DNA of 64,000 nt, from the NCBI GenBank assembly GCA_030770535.1, contig JASVEC010000027.1:496001-560000 (forward strand), written 5' to 3'. Source of the stretch: Batkoa obscura. Taxonomy: Eukaryota; Entomophthoromycota; Entomophthoromycetes; Entomophthorales; Batkoaceae. Within the stretch, counting starts at the first letter, position 1. Each line of letters opens with the position of its first letter. The position numbers and the translations under genes are program-made. The notes under the pieces are model-generated. The model had not been told where the DNA came from. It saw nothing but the letters and a program-made list of their open reading frames with translations, and searched no databases. Positions 11,373-21,776 of the stretch are shown one piece after another.

Positions 11373-12238
11373 TTTGACCTTCAGGAAATAATGTTTTATT
11401 TTGTAAGCTCAAAGCTGCTTTGTGCTGTGACATGTAATTAATGCTACTGATAATAGCCTTAAGGTCTCATAAATATTAGTGTAGAAATAATTACTCATTC
11501 CAAGTTTAAATCTTTCAAGGAGTTGTTATATCCGATGTATGTTAGCTCTTGACATGGTTCATTTATTAAAGGCTTACATAAAACAACTTATTTAATATTT
11601 TGATAAATACTAGCTTACGGAGACTGAATTGAAGACTACGGAATTATGGGCTGGAATCAAAAATAAAATAACCCTACTTTATTTTAAAATAGGATGATGA
11701 TAAAAAGGATCAAATTGTCAAATATAATAAGTACGGTTTTGAAGACTATGTTGATTTTGTGGCTTCATTATTTTATTTTCCCTATGTTGATTTTTTAATA
11801 TAATTATACAATAGAATGATAAAAATATAAATGAACTTTTATGAAAGAGATTTTTTTCAACAAAGTAATATACCAAATAGGGCATTTTATGTTTACCTAT
11901 TAAACTATTATATGAGTAAGAAATCCTATTAATTTTTATTAAAAGTAGTTTATTTCCTTAAAATAACAATAAGCGTATATATGTTAAATGATAGGCTTTT
12001 AAAACAGCCAACTTATAATAATCTAAAGGCTCTGCAAACAAACAATAAAGTATTGCTATCGAATCAATATTGAAAAAAATATTGAATGTATTTTATTTTA
12101 AAATATTCAGAAAACTGTTATAAAAAAATAACAAAACATTTACAAAAATAAAATTCTAAACTTAACTTTATAATTGAGTTATTGATTAAATTTATCAAGA
12201 GTATTATAAAAATTGAAATTATTGTATTAAAACATCAT
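11373..12238. other. Array spacer 2
   Basis: Non-coding unit remainder, including the unit-end signature TTATGGGCTGGAATCAAAAA at about 11644. No gene seen. Confidence 0.5.
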
Positions 12239-12341
12239 ATGGGGATGTATTTTTTTGTTTAAGAATTCTACTAATAATCTTTCCGCTCAAATAGCGCTTA
12301 AAAAATGGAGAAAATAATGAAGTCAAAAAAAACACCCCCAT
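12239..12341 (+). mobile_element. ~100-bp MITE, family A
   Basis: Near-consensus copy: ATGGGGATGTATTTTTTTG at the left, CTCAAATAGCGCTTAAAA in the core, ACACCCCCAT at the right. The flanks are ATAT/ATATA, compatible with a TA-type target site. Confidence 0.8.
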
Positions 12342-12747
12342 ATAAGGTAAAAAGGTTCGAAGTTTTACAAGTATTTGGTATGTATATTTATTTGGTAAGT
12401 TGAGTTGTTTATTTGGGGTTAAAGGATTAAAATATCTAGGTAATTCACCTCTATTGTTCCAAATTGTTATCTGGAAACTCCCCTTTCTTCTACTTCCGTA
12501 ACTTATTATATCTGATTGAACCTATACAGAAATGAATTCAAATCAGTTCAATATAACTTGTTACTATTCAAGGATGGTTTATAGGAAATTGAAGGTCTTC
12601 CGGTAATCTAATAGTTCCTATTAACCGCCTTTCTTGCTTTTATGGTATCTTATCTCGGTCTAATTTCTAAATAGATAAAAGCGCTTAAAAGTCATAAGTT
12701 GGCTCTTCTAAGGTTATTAAATAAATTAAAAATATTAAAATTTTAAT

Positions 12748-12846
12748 ATGGAAATGCCATTTTCGTTTTAATATTTGACTGAGGATAATTTTTAAAATTT
12801 GTTCTAAAAAATGAACAAAGTATTGAAAACGAAAATGATATTTCTA
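12748..12846. repeat. Imperfect foldback (~100 bp)
   Basis: ATGGAAATGCCATTTTCGTT at the left pairs with AACGAAAATGATATTTCTAT at the right. It is probably a decayed small DNA transposon of a different family from MITE A. Confidence 0.5.
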
Positions 12847-13137
12847 TAAATAAACTTTAAAGAATAGCAAATTGAATAATTTAATAAGAATAATAAATAA
12901 ATAAAAATAAATAAAAATAAACAAAATAAAATATTCGAATTAGTTTCGTAAATTAAGAACTATATACATTTATAAAGTAAAAAGGTAAGCTGAATGATTA
13001 CTATAAAAGTAAATAAATAAATGATAAAAAATAAATTGATATTTTTAAATGAACTCATAGTATTAAAAATAAAAATAAAAGTAATACAATTAGTATTTTG
13101 AAAAGTGAATTCATATCAATGTAAGGAAAGCAGATAA

Positions 13138-13144
13138 TATAAAA
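13138..13144 (+). promoter_or_regulatory. TATA box, array copy 3
   Basis: TATAAAA, 83 nt before the start, followed by AGCATCCGATTCA (shared with copies 5-7) and ATCAAACAATCAATATAA. Confidence 0.7.
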
Positions 13145-13220
13145 AGCATCCGATTCATAAGAAATGAAAGTATCAAACAATCAATATAACACACAATAAC
13201 TAATAACTAATATCCACAAA

Positions 13221-13523
13221 ATGATGATTAAATTTTACTTATTCTTCATCTTAGCCTTATACTTTGTTGCTGCTTCCCGCGTGTTTAAAACAGGCACTAA
13301 AATAATCAAGGATGGGGCGAAAGATTTAGCTCATAACTATGGAGCTGAAGCGTTGAAAGGACAATCAAACCGACAATCAAACTCACAACCAAAGGCAAGC
13401 CCTAAAGCACCAAAGCCAAAGGCAAATGTACCAAAACCATCAAAATCCCAACAGGAGTCGCTTCATAGTGCTCTTAAAAACAAGGGCAGAAGCTGGATTC
13501 AAAAGATCGTTAATAAGCTCTAA
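13221..13523 (+). CDS. Small secreted protein, array copy 3 (diverged linker)
   Basis: 100 aa. It starts with a doubled ATG (MMIKFYLFF...); both are in frame and the second fits the family length. The signal peptide is followed by GTKIIKDGAKDLAHNYG, the family helix. The central linker is expanded and replaced by a Ser/Asn/Gln/Pro/Lys-rich stretch (QSNRQSNSQPKASPKAPKPK), so the middle evolves freely. The tail KGRSWIQKIVNKL keeps the family ending. The poly(A)-like signal AATAAAAATTTGATATTTTT follows the stop. No cysteine and no known domain. Confidence 0.83.
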   Translation: MMIKFYLFFILALYFVAASRVFKTGTKIIKDGAKDLAHNYGAEALKGQSNRQSNSQPKASPKAPKPKANVPKPSKSQQESLHSALKNKGRSWIQKIVNKL

Positions 13524-13871
13524 TCTAATAAAAATTTGATATTTTTAAAGAATTGATAACATTTATTATTATTCAAATATAATTTTTTTTCACAAGAAAC
13601 TCCATACTAGTTTAATTTTAAGAAATCAACTTTAGATCCTTAGATTTAGACAACGGTAAATTAAGTAGGCCAATTAATCACTGCCCAGAGAAATTTATTA
13701 ATGAACTAATTATAAACTGTAATATTAGCTTAGTTAGAAATTATATTATATAAAAGTAATGGCTGATCATCAATGTATCTCTTGATATGATAACCAAACA
13801 TAATTGTTTTGTTTGTGGTGCTTTCATCAATTGACTTTGATTATTCTCACCTATTAATAGCTTTTTACTAA

Positions 13872-13950
13872 AAATTGATTTGAAACATTATGTGCTACTA
13901 ATACCTCTTGTAATCATACTTACAGGAAATATAATAGTTTAGTTCGTAAG
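13872..13950 (+). repeat. Conserved 3'-flank block of array unit 3
   Basis: Weaker copy of the block: TTGATTTGAAACATTATG, then CTTACAGGAAATATAATAGTTTAGTTCGTAAG. Confidence 0.5.
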
Positions 13951-14902
13951 CAGCATCAGTTAATCCTATGTAGTAGAGGTTTCTTCAGGTTATGATTAGT
14001 AATAGATGTCACTAGTAGTAATCTTAAGGCTTTATAAAAGATCGGTCTAAATAGCTATTTAGTACGAATTCATTAAAGCTATCATATATCATACATTTTT
14101 ACTTATCCTTTAGATTCTTAATTACTAAAACATGTCAATTACTTGTCAAATAGTTTATTAAATAATAATCTCCAAAGTAGAAGAAGATAATGGAAGCATG
14201 CGCTGCAATAAAAGTATAATCACACTAACATCAAACAAAACAATAAAATAGTAAAGAGTATAATATTATTCTGCTCAATTAGTTATTAAAGTTTACTTTA
14301 TTATAATGAGTTTAATTATAAAAAAATACACTCCACAGTATGATTTCAATAAAAAAAGTTTAAAGCGAATATTACTTAATAAAAAATAGTTTTGTTTTAT
14401 GAGACTATTAATTAATATACTATTTGTTAATCTTTAACGCAAAACTTTAACTTCAACCCAGTCACTGAATGGGCTTTAATTGCAGTATTAATTGTATAGT
14501 ATTGCTGGTTTTTGAATAATTTTTCATATTATATCATAGACTAGAGATTATATTTAATATCGGTGTAGGCTAGGTTTTACATTTGATTTAAAAGTACAAA
14601 ATTCAAATATTAAATATGTTTAAAACTTATGTGGTAAATACATATATATACTAAAAACAAATGTTATAAACAATTTCTTTTATCATATTCTGCTATTTAG
14701 ATAATAATAGTTGTAGGTCTTATAACATCTTCATAAGGATTATTTCCAAAATATTATAAGATCAACGTTGAATTTTAAGTTAACTTATTATTTATTATGT
14801 TTTTTTAATTTTATCTAAAGTACTTTTTTAAGTACCTTCATAACACAAAGCTGTTTTTAAATATATATGTATTTAAAATAATTTAGGATAAAGAAATAAA
14901 AT
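13951..14902. other. Array spacer 3
   Basis: Non-coding. It holds the unit-end signature near 14193 (GAAGCATGCGCTGCAATAAA), then AT-rich DNA up to a MITE. Confidence 0.5.
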
Positions 14903-15004
14903 ATGGGGTGTTTTTTTTGGCTTCATTACTTTTTCCATCTTTTAAGCGCTATTTGAGTGAAAAAATTGTTAGTGAAATTCTTGAACACAAAAATATATCC
15001 CCAT
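14903..15004 (-). mobile_element. ~100-bp MITE, family A
   Basis: Reverse orientation: ATGGGGTGTTTTTTTTGG at the left, AAGCGCTATTTGAGTG in the core, TATCCCCAT at the right. Confidence 0.8.
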
Positions 15005-15019
15005 ATGTTTACTCAAATA

Positions 15020-15126
15020 AGGGGATAAAAAAGCATTAGTAAAATAAAAGGCTCGCTTTACAATTTTTCCACTCAAATAGCGCTTAAAAGATGGAAAAAG
15101 TAATGAAGCCAAAAAAACATCCTCAT
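15020..15126 (+). mobile_element. Decayed MITE, family A
   Basis: The right two thirds are clear (CACTCAAATAGCGCTTAAAAG ... CATCCTCAT). The left end is heavily diverged (AGGGGAT remains). Confidence 0.6.
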
Positions 15127-15458
15127 ATTACTATCATTAAAGGCAGTAAAATTAAATAAAAGAGTTATCTTGTAATAGACTAATGAATAAATAAATAAAC
15201 CATTATTATTATATTAAAGATTTAATAATAAGGAATGAGGTACATTGTGGTTGAAAAATTATAATAATAACCGAAATCAACTCCTTTCGTTAAAAACCAA
15301 TCTCCGGGTAGTAAAGTAGGTTTTATTGATCAATTTAGTATAGCTATATCATCACTTTTTATTATTTTAACAACTTATCTTAATAAATAAGTTATAACTA
15401 GAGATACGATAACTTTTTAATTGAATTGAAATCAAGTTGAGTAATTATTTATATCCCA

Positions 15459-15557
15459 TCATTATAAAACATTATATGGTGATGTATTTTTTTGTTTAAG
15501 ATTGTTAGTAAAATTTTTAAACAAAAAAATACATCACCATATAATGTTTTATAATGA
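15459..15557. repeat. Perfect 41-bp palindrome built from a MITE end
   Basis: Arms 15459-15499 and 15517-15557 are exact reverse complements around a 17-bp loop. Each arm contains a family-A MITE end (ATGGTGATGTATTTTTTTG) plus about 15 bp of outside flank (TCATTATAAAACATT). An ordinary MITE does not share its flanks on both sides, so this looks like a fold-back or inverted duplication of a MITE end together with its flank. Confidence 0.9.
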
Positions 15558-15658
15558 CAACTATTAAATCGCAAATGAAACAATCTTCAATGTGTAATGT
15601 AAAGTAATATTATTTTCAGACTAGTCTTTGTTATACTACGTATAGAATAAAGGATAAG

Positions 15659-16227
15659 AGATGTAAAAGCAGTCAACAGTCAAAAGTAATTTTGATTAAA
15701 AGACTATTTACTAATGATGACTATTAAGATTACTTAAATAGAAATATGATGTATAAAATGTCTATGGCTGATTGTGAAAATAAGAGATGTAATAAGGATA
15801 TATTTTCCTTTAATAATAAGTACATTTTTTCAATTAAGCAATTATTACAATTTAGAATTAGTTTATTATTGAGAATCATCACATGATAATAAGCTAGATT
15901 ATAAGTTTATAGTCATCAATCCTAAAAGTATAAAGTTTGGCAAATTTCAAATTGATTTTCGGGTATTTTTGAGAAAAATATAACAAACAATCAAACTGTT
16001 TGACATGTATGCTTTTATTAATTTAAAGCTTATTAATAGTCTTTTTAATCGAATTTCTAACTGTCTTTTTGGTAGCATCATGATATATCTAAGCAGCTCC
16101 ACCTGAGTATTGTGGAATTAGACGATCTGGTAACACTGGTACTTTTGAATCTACCCTTGTAGCGTCTATAACTGCTCCATTGATTTTACGTCCAGCTATA
16201 TCTACGGCTACTTCTCCAGCTTTTTTA
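15659..16227 (-). repeat. Left arm of a perfect 569-bp inverted repeat
   Basis: Compared base by base with the reverse complement of 16693-17261: no mismatch or gap found over 569 nt. On the minus strand it contains the distal part of array copy 4 without its signal peptide, start or promoter, plus the copy-4 3' flank. The spacer to the other arm is 465 bp. Confidence 0.95.
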
Positions 16228-16535
16228 GATTAGTTTAATTTAAAAGCAAACAAGTATTTTTGACTTAGTAAATTATAAAAACTACAAAAGCTACTAAATA
16301 ACAATACAAAAACATTTTTTTGTTTCAGGTGTTGGATTGATGTTTGTATTTTTTGCATTATATAAAAAAAGACATCACCATATTAATATTTTTTAATAAA
16401 CTTATTCCATTCTAGTAAAAATAAAAATAAAAGTAAAAATAAAAATACAATTTCTAATTAGTCCCTGCATTTTTAGTTCTTATTTCAACTTGAAAATACT
16501 TTCCTAAAAAAGGTCTAAGGTTTTCAAAAAAAGTA

Positions 16536-16542
16536 TATAAAA
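16536..16542 (+). promoter_or_regulatory. TATA box, array copy 4
   Basis: TATAAAA inside TATATAAAA, 83 nt before the start. It lies in the single-copy spacer of the inverted repeat. Confidence 0.7.
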
Positions 16543-16618
16543 TACCCAATTTCTAGTAAATAAAAATATTAAACAGTTGATATAATATTTAATAACTTTA
16601 ACCAATAATAAAAGAATC

Positions 16619-16831
16619 ATGTTTAAATTCTTCTTAGTCTTACTCTTATCATTATATCTCGTTAGTGGCTCCGCAATAGTTAAAGAAGTCATTAAAAAAG
16701 CTGGAGAAGTAGCCGTAGATATAGCTGGACGTAAAATCAATGGAGCAGTTATAGACGCTACAAGGGTAGATTCAAAAGTACCAGTGTTACCAGATCGTCT
16801 AATTCCACAATACTCAGGTGGAGCTGCTTAG
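16619..16831 (+). CDS. Small secreted protein, array copy 4 (short form)
   Basis: 70 aa. The signal peptide is MFKFFLVLLLSLYLVSGS, then a helix with VIKKAGEVAVDIAGRKINGA and a Val/Pro-rich end (KVPVLPDRLIPQYSGGAA). It is shorter than its paralogues. A recognisable family tail persists downstream in the same frame, up to about 16897, so the copy may be a shortened functional form or about one break into decay. From position 16693 onward the gene lies in the right arm of the 569-bp inverted repeat, so its distal sequence also exists in antisense orientation 0.5 kb upstream. This makes hairpin transcripts possible (inference). Helix and linker are clearly diverged from the other copies. Confidence 0.6.
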   Translation: MFKFFLVLLLSLYLVSGSAIVKEVIKKAGEVAVDIAGRKINGAVIDATRVDSKVPVLPDRLIPQYSGGAA

Positions 16832-17261
16832 ATATATCATGATGCTACCAAAAAGACAGTTAGAAATTCGATTAAAAAGACTATTAATAAGCTTTAAATT
16901 AATAAAAGCATACATGTCAAACAGTTTGATTGTTTGTTATATTTTTCTCAAAAATACCCGAAAATCAATTTGAAATTTGCCAAACTTTATACTTTTAGGA
17001 TTGATGACTATAAACTTATAATCTAGCTTATTATCATGTGATGATTCTCAATAATAAACTAATTCTAAATTGTAATAATTGCTTAATTGAAAAAATGTAC
17101 TTATTATTAAAGGAAAATATATCCTTATTACATCTCTTATTTTCACAATCAGCCATAGACATTTTATACATCATATTTCTATTTAAGTAATCTTAATAGT
17201 CATCATTAGTAAATAGTCTTTTAATCAAAATTACTTTTGACTGTTGACTGCTTTTACATCT
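16693..17261 (+). repeat. Right arm of a perfect 569-bp inverted repeat
   Basis: Contains codons 26 onward of array copy 4 and about 360 bp of its 3' flank. Complete identity with the left arm implies a very recent inverted duplication, ongoing gene conversion, or an assembly artefact. Confidence 0.95.
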
Positions 17262-17267
17262 TTCTTA

Positions 17268-17310
17268 CCTACTCCTGCAGGTAATAAAATATACTGATCT
17301 ATAGGTAATG
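17268..17310 (+). repeat. Remnant of the 3'-flank block, unit 4
   Basis: Just outside the inverted repeat, ACCTACTCCTGCAGGTAATAAAATA corresponds to the CCTATCCTACAGGTAATGTAATA part of the block after copy 5, at the expected offset. Confidence 0.4.
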
Positions 17311-18316
17311 TTAGTTTGATTTTGAAGTAAAGGTAGTTTTTATTTACGATTTAATAATTTTCGTGTCAGCAGTAGTCTTAAAAGTTTATAAAGAATGTTG
17401 TACATATAGCCATTTGATTTGAGTTCGAATTATTATAGTTATTATACCTCCTTTATAGTTTATTTACTGATTATTTAAATGAAAATTTTGATTGTTGAAT
17501 TTATTGTTAATTAATGACTTACACGGGTTAACTGAAAGTAATGGGTTCACAGCCAGCAATAAAAAGTAAAACCATAATATTCTAAAATGAAATAACAAAA
17601 TAATAGGATGCAATTGTTATAATCAACGTTTGGTAAGGTCTATTTTATTATTATTTAAAAATAATATTTACCGAAAATTATTGATTTCAATTATGATTCT
17701 ACTTTTTTGACCAAATTTCACTTTCCTTATTTGTCAACTTTTTAATATAACTATAAAAATGAATATTATATCGTATAAATTGAATCTTGATAGAAAATAG
17801 AAATCATTTTAACAAAACAATACATCAGCTAAAGAATTTGATTTTACCTTACAAAACAACTATGTAAATAAGCAGTTTTATCAATACTTGCTTTATAAGT
17901 CATATATCATTAATTTAACCTTTTTTGAATTTTTGCTAACTTTAGTAGCCAATTTTGCTATAAAAGATCATATACAAATATTAATAAAGTAATAATTGTT
18001 TTATATAATTATCTTGTAGCCACCTTAAACTTCTTATCATTATTTAAGGTTTTTATATCCCTATCCAGAGAGGGAAGTGTTTTATTTATGTATAAGAAAA
18101 AAACCGGAAAAGGGTCTGTTGCTACATATACCAGCCAAAACCTTAAACTAGATCAGGAAAAAGAAAAAGAAAAAGAAATAAGAAGGAACACTAATAATTT
18201 TAAAGTACTGAGCATAGTCGCTTTACAGTTCAAATACTAGTTAGTAGTTAGTAGTCAACACTTTGGATCCAAGGGCTAAAAGAAACTGACTCAAATATTT
18301 TTTATCTTTAAAAGAT
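17311..18316. other. Array spacer 4
   Basis: Unit remainder with signature near 17550 (GGTTCACAGCCAGCAATAAA). A slightly GC-richer patch at about 18050-18180 has no recognisable content. Confidence 0.45.
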
Positions 18317-18416
18317 TTGGGATGTATTTTTTTGTTTAATTTTACTAACAGCCTTTCCACTCAAATAACGCTTAAAAAATGCAAAAAGCGATGGAACCAA
18401 AAAAAAATACCTCGAT
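18317..18416 (+). mobile_element. ~100-bp MITE, family A (diverged)
   Basis: TGGGATGTATTTTTTTG at the left, CTCAAATAACGCTTAAAAAA in the core, ATACCTCGAT at the right. Confidence 0.7.
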
Positions 18417-19237
18417 TTATTTAACAGAGAAGAGGGCAGGGTAAGCCCTTTTTTAAATTAAAGCTTTCCATTATTTAATGGCTACTTTAATTGGCAAGAT
18501 TATTTTAGCTAGGTTGTAATTTAGTTCTTTGAAATGGTAATGTATGACCTAAATGGCAGGACTAGCTATGAGTAGAAGAGTCGCTCTGATAACAAAAGGA
18601 AAGTGTCTTAATAAAGGAGAAGGAAAGCGAAATTTAAACGTACTGGATAATTGTCACTTGCCTATTTACTTATCTCATGACTATATATTCATAGTTTTAT
18701 CAATAATTTTATTGATTGCATTGTAAGCACTTAAACTGTTATTTTTAATTTTTTAAATATTATTGTTATAATCAAAAGCTTTCTATTTCAATAGTCTAAT
18801 AAAAATTGGAATAAAATAAAACAAAAGCTAGTAGATTTTCATTTTTATGAGCTTATAAAACGAAATAACATAAAGCAATTTATATTACTTTAAATATTTT
18901 ATATTATATAAATAAAACTTGATATTGTAAATATTTTTTCTCATTTCAATAGTTTGTTCCTTTTATAAGCACTTAGAATTTGAATAAGTGAGAATAAAGA
19001 ATATTATTATTTCCGAAGGTCATATTATTAATTCCGTAGACAATTAATTGAATTTTATTGTTAAAGTAACAAAAATAATATAAAAATAACTCAAAAAATA
19101 TCTTGATTTCATATATTGAATATTCATTGTCATTTATTAATATTGAGAATTTAGGCTTTACAATTACTATAGAAAGTAAATAAAAAAAGCAGTCATTGAC
19201 GTTTATTAATAATTTTAATAAAATATTTCTTAACGAT
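18417..19237. other. AT-rich spacer
   Basis: No gene or clear repeat seen. Confidence 0.5.
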
Positions 19238-19339
19238 ATGGGGATGTATTTTTGTGTTCAAGGATTATACTACCAATTTTTCCACTCAAATAGCGCTTAA
19301 AAGATGGAAAAAGTGATGAAGTAAAAAAAACACCCTCAT
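19238..19339 (+). mobile_element. ~100-bp MITE, family A
   Basis: ATGGGGATGTATTTTTGTG at the left, CTCAAATAGCGCTTAAAAG in the core, ACACCCTCAT at the right. It lies 55 bp before the copy-5 TATA box, so it may affect that promoter. Confidence 0.8.
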
Positions 19340-19393
19340 GTATTAAAATCTTTTATAAAATAACTACATTACAATAAAGATACAAACAAAAGG

Positions 19394-19400
19394 TATAAAA
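19394..19400 (+). promoter_or_regulatory. TATA box, array copy 5
   Basis: TATAAAA, 82 nt before the start. The string GGTATAAAAAGCATTC is shared with copy 6. Confidence 0.65.
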
Positions 19401-19475
19401 AGCATTCGATCCACAACAAAAATACGTACATAGTTGTTATAACATTTAATATATATAGTTAATACATACTGAAAT

Positions 19476-19754
19476 ATGTATAAATTTTACTTATTCTTCC
19501 TCTTATTCTTATACTTTGTTACTGGTTCTGGATTAATCAGAGCAATTGTTAAATTAAGCACTGATGTATTCAAAGATTTAGCTCATCTTTCCGCTGTTGG
19601 TATACTGGAATATTAAATGTCAAAACAAAAAGTGGATACATCTTATATTAAAGTACCACTACCACCAACAAAGTTAGTTGTTGAGTTGTTTAATAAAGCT
19701 CAAAAGGCTAGATTTGGAAAGAGATGGATCAAAAAGATTGCTAATAGCTTTTAA
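19476..19754 (+). pseudogene. Small secreted protein, array copy 5 (broken)
   Basis: Family member that no longer reads through; about one break. The signal peptide (MYKFYLFFLLFLYFVTGS), the helix region (KLSTDVFKDLAHL), the PPPTK-like linker and the tail FGKRWIKKIANSF are all still recognisable across 93 codon positions. Loss of function is therefore recent or the locus makes a truncated peptide. The closest relative is copy 6 by promoter and linker. Confidence 0.75.
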
Positions 19755-20078
19755 TTAATAAAATCATTAAGTTTTTAACACTTTTACTCATATTTTTGTA
19801 TTGATGTTAATAAATGTTATTGTTATCATTTATTACTTGAAAATTGAAATAAATCTCTAGAATTAAACGATCTAACAATAGGCAACTTAAGGCAGTTACT
19901 ATCTAATGGGTAGGACAATAAAGCTATATTGAGATCTACTTTCAATTAAATTTGAATTACTTATTGTATTTTGAAAAACCAAATCTAGTACACCTTCGAT
20001 TAGTATGGCCAAAAATAAATAAAAATTTATGTTATTTTAATAACAAATTTTGATGGCTTTCGTTAACTAACACCCTTC

Positions 20079-20161
20079 GATTAAATTGATTCGAGTTATT
20101 GAACACTTGTAAATCTCTCATTACCTATCCTACAGGTAATGTAATAAGCTGATTTATAAGT
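20079..20161 (+). repeat. Conserved 3'-flank block of array unit 5
   Basis: ATTGATTCGAGTTATTGAAC, then AATCTCTCATTACCTATCC and GGTAATGTAATAAGCTG, at the usual offset from the stop. Confidence 0.55.
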
Positions 20162-20879
20162 GAAATCCGCTTATATTGTAAGTGGGCTAGTCTTATTGTA
20201 CTACGGTCAATAACCGTCATTATAGATATAACCTCAAGGCTTTTTAAAGGATGACATAAAAATTATTTATTTTAATCAAATCCTTTAAAGGGTTGCTATA
20301 TCTAGTGCATTTTTATCTCTTATTATAATTTACTTATTAGTTGTTAACAGAAAAAAAGCTTATTAGATAGATTTTTTTCCTTGAAAGGAATTAGTCCCAA
20401 GTGCTTCGTTAGCTAGAATAGAGGTATAGATACTAAAATCATATGATTTAGAGGCTATATCATTCAATGGTACCATTCTCAAAGTATAGGAGGTATAAAA
20501 AGAGAGTCCAAACATTTAGTATCCTTGTAATATTGAGGAAGATAGAATGGAAATCACTTCGGCTATAATGTCATGAACGCTTTTCATTGAAGGGAGAGAG
20601 CTATTGAATTGAAAGGGAGTATTGAAGAAGGCAATTGAATAGGTTGAAGGGAGGCAAAGCTTTTTATTATTATATCTCATTATAGATTTTCTAAATTGAA
20701 ACCATATGAAGTAATAATAATTTTTTTATTATACTTATAAAAAGATAGTAATGTAAAAGGGGTTGTATTATTTGAATATTTATTATTATTATTATAAAAA
20801 TTGATGTATGAAGATTTCTTTTTGTTTGATATTATGGCCATTTTTTAGATAGTTTAGGATTTGGAAATATTAATAATAA
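20162..20879. other. Array spacer 5
   Basis: Non-coding. A stretch at about 20450-20640 is somewhat GC- and G-richer but contains no supportable frame. Confidence 0.45.
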
Positions 20880-20977
20880 ATGGGGGTGTATTTTTGTGTT
20901 CAAGAATTTACTATCTTTTCGCTCAAATAGCACTTAAAAAATGGAAAAAGTAATGAAACCAAAAAAACATCATCAAA
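20880..20977 (+). mobile_element. ~100-bp MITE, family A
   Basis: ATGGGGGTGTATTTTTGTG at the left, CTCAAATAGCACTTAAAAAA in the core, ACATCATC at the diverged right end. Confidence 0.75.
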
Positions 20978-21333
20978 TCTTTAAAAACATGTCCATATGT
21001 TATTATAAAAGTGAAATGATAGTAATGAAGGTGAAATAATAGTAAAAATAGATGAATAAGTTTATTGGTTCAGTAGATTATTTATTAAATTATATAGCCA
21101 GTGCGATTGAACAATACAAAAGTAAATAGCTTTAAAGAAATAAATCGGTTTCATAAATTAAGGGCCCATAGTTATTTATAGATGTTTTAAAGGTAAAGTA
21201 GACAATTACTATAAAAAGTAAATAAAAAATATTTGTTAATAGTATATCAATAGCTTCAATAAAATAATTCTTTATATTGTGTTAATATTTCTAAATAAAT
21301 AGCTCTTAACAGTATATTATTGAAAATAAAAGG

Positions 21334-21340
21334 TATAAAA
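21334..21340 (+). promoter_or_regulatory. TATA box, array copy 6
   Basis: TATAAAA, 80 nt before the start, within the same GGTATAAAAAGCATTC context as copy 5. Confidence 0.7.
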
Positions 21341-21413
21341 AGCATTCAATTCACAGTAAAAAAAAATACACAATTAACATAAATAATAGTTACCAGTCAA
21401 TACATCCTATAAT

Positions 21414-21776
21414 ATGTTCAACTTCTATCTATTCTTTCTGTTATCTTTATACTTTGTTACTGGTTCTGGGTTAATCAGAGCAGGTGTTAAATTAGGCACA
21501 GAGGTAGCTAAAGATTTAGCTCATCGTTACGTTGTTGGTAAAATGGAAGATCAAGTACCAAAAGCAAAAACAGATGTATCAAACATTAAAGTACCGCCAC
21601 CACCAACAAAGCAAGGTATTGAAAACTTCAATAAGATCAAGAATGGTTCTCTTGGGAGAAGATGGATTAAAAAGATCACTAGTAGATTTCAGCATAATAA
21701 AAATTCGATATTTTTTATAAACGTATACCGTATTTTATATTGCTTTATAGTCGTTATTTATTACAAAATACTTTAA
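21414..21776 (+). CDS. Small secreted protein, array copy 6 (extended C-terminus)
   Basis: 120 aa. The signal peptide is MFNFYLFFLLSLYFVTGS. The helix GVKLGTEVAKDLAHRYVVGK is almost the same as in copies 1 and 2. The linker is VPPPPTKQG and the family tail is GRRWIKKITS. About 29 further residues follow the tail, encoded by what is 3' flank in the other copies, and include a hydrophobic stretch (RILYCFIVVIYYKIL). That makes a new hydrophobic C-terminus which could anchor the peptide in a membrane, or simply be a neutral extension. The poly(A)-like signal of the family is thus inside the frame here. Confidence 0.75.
   Translation: MFNFYLFFLLSLYFVTGSGLIRAGVKLGTEVAKDLAHRYVVGKMEDQVPKAKTDVSNIKVPPPPTKQGIENFNKIKNGSLGRRWIKKITSRFQHNKNSIFFINVYRILYCFIVVIYYKIL

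Noticed and set aside
15020-15557. CRISPR-like spacing of short repeats
   Set aside because: The repeats are MITE ends in opposite orientations, not a regular direct-repeat/spacer array, and the genome is eukaryotic.
16504-16740. Minus-strand open frame over the start of array copy 4
   Set aside because: Antisense of the signal-peptide region; the real gene with TATA box is on the plus strand.
21532-21720. Second reading frame inside array copy 6
   Set aside because: Out-of-frame overlap of the secreted protein gene; the equivalent frame is not conserved in the other copies.
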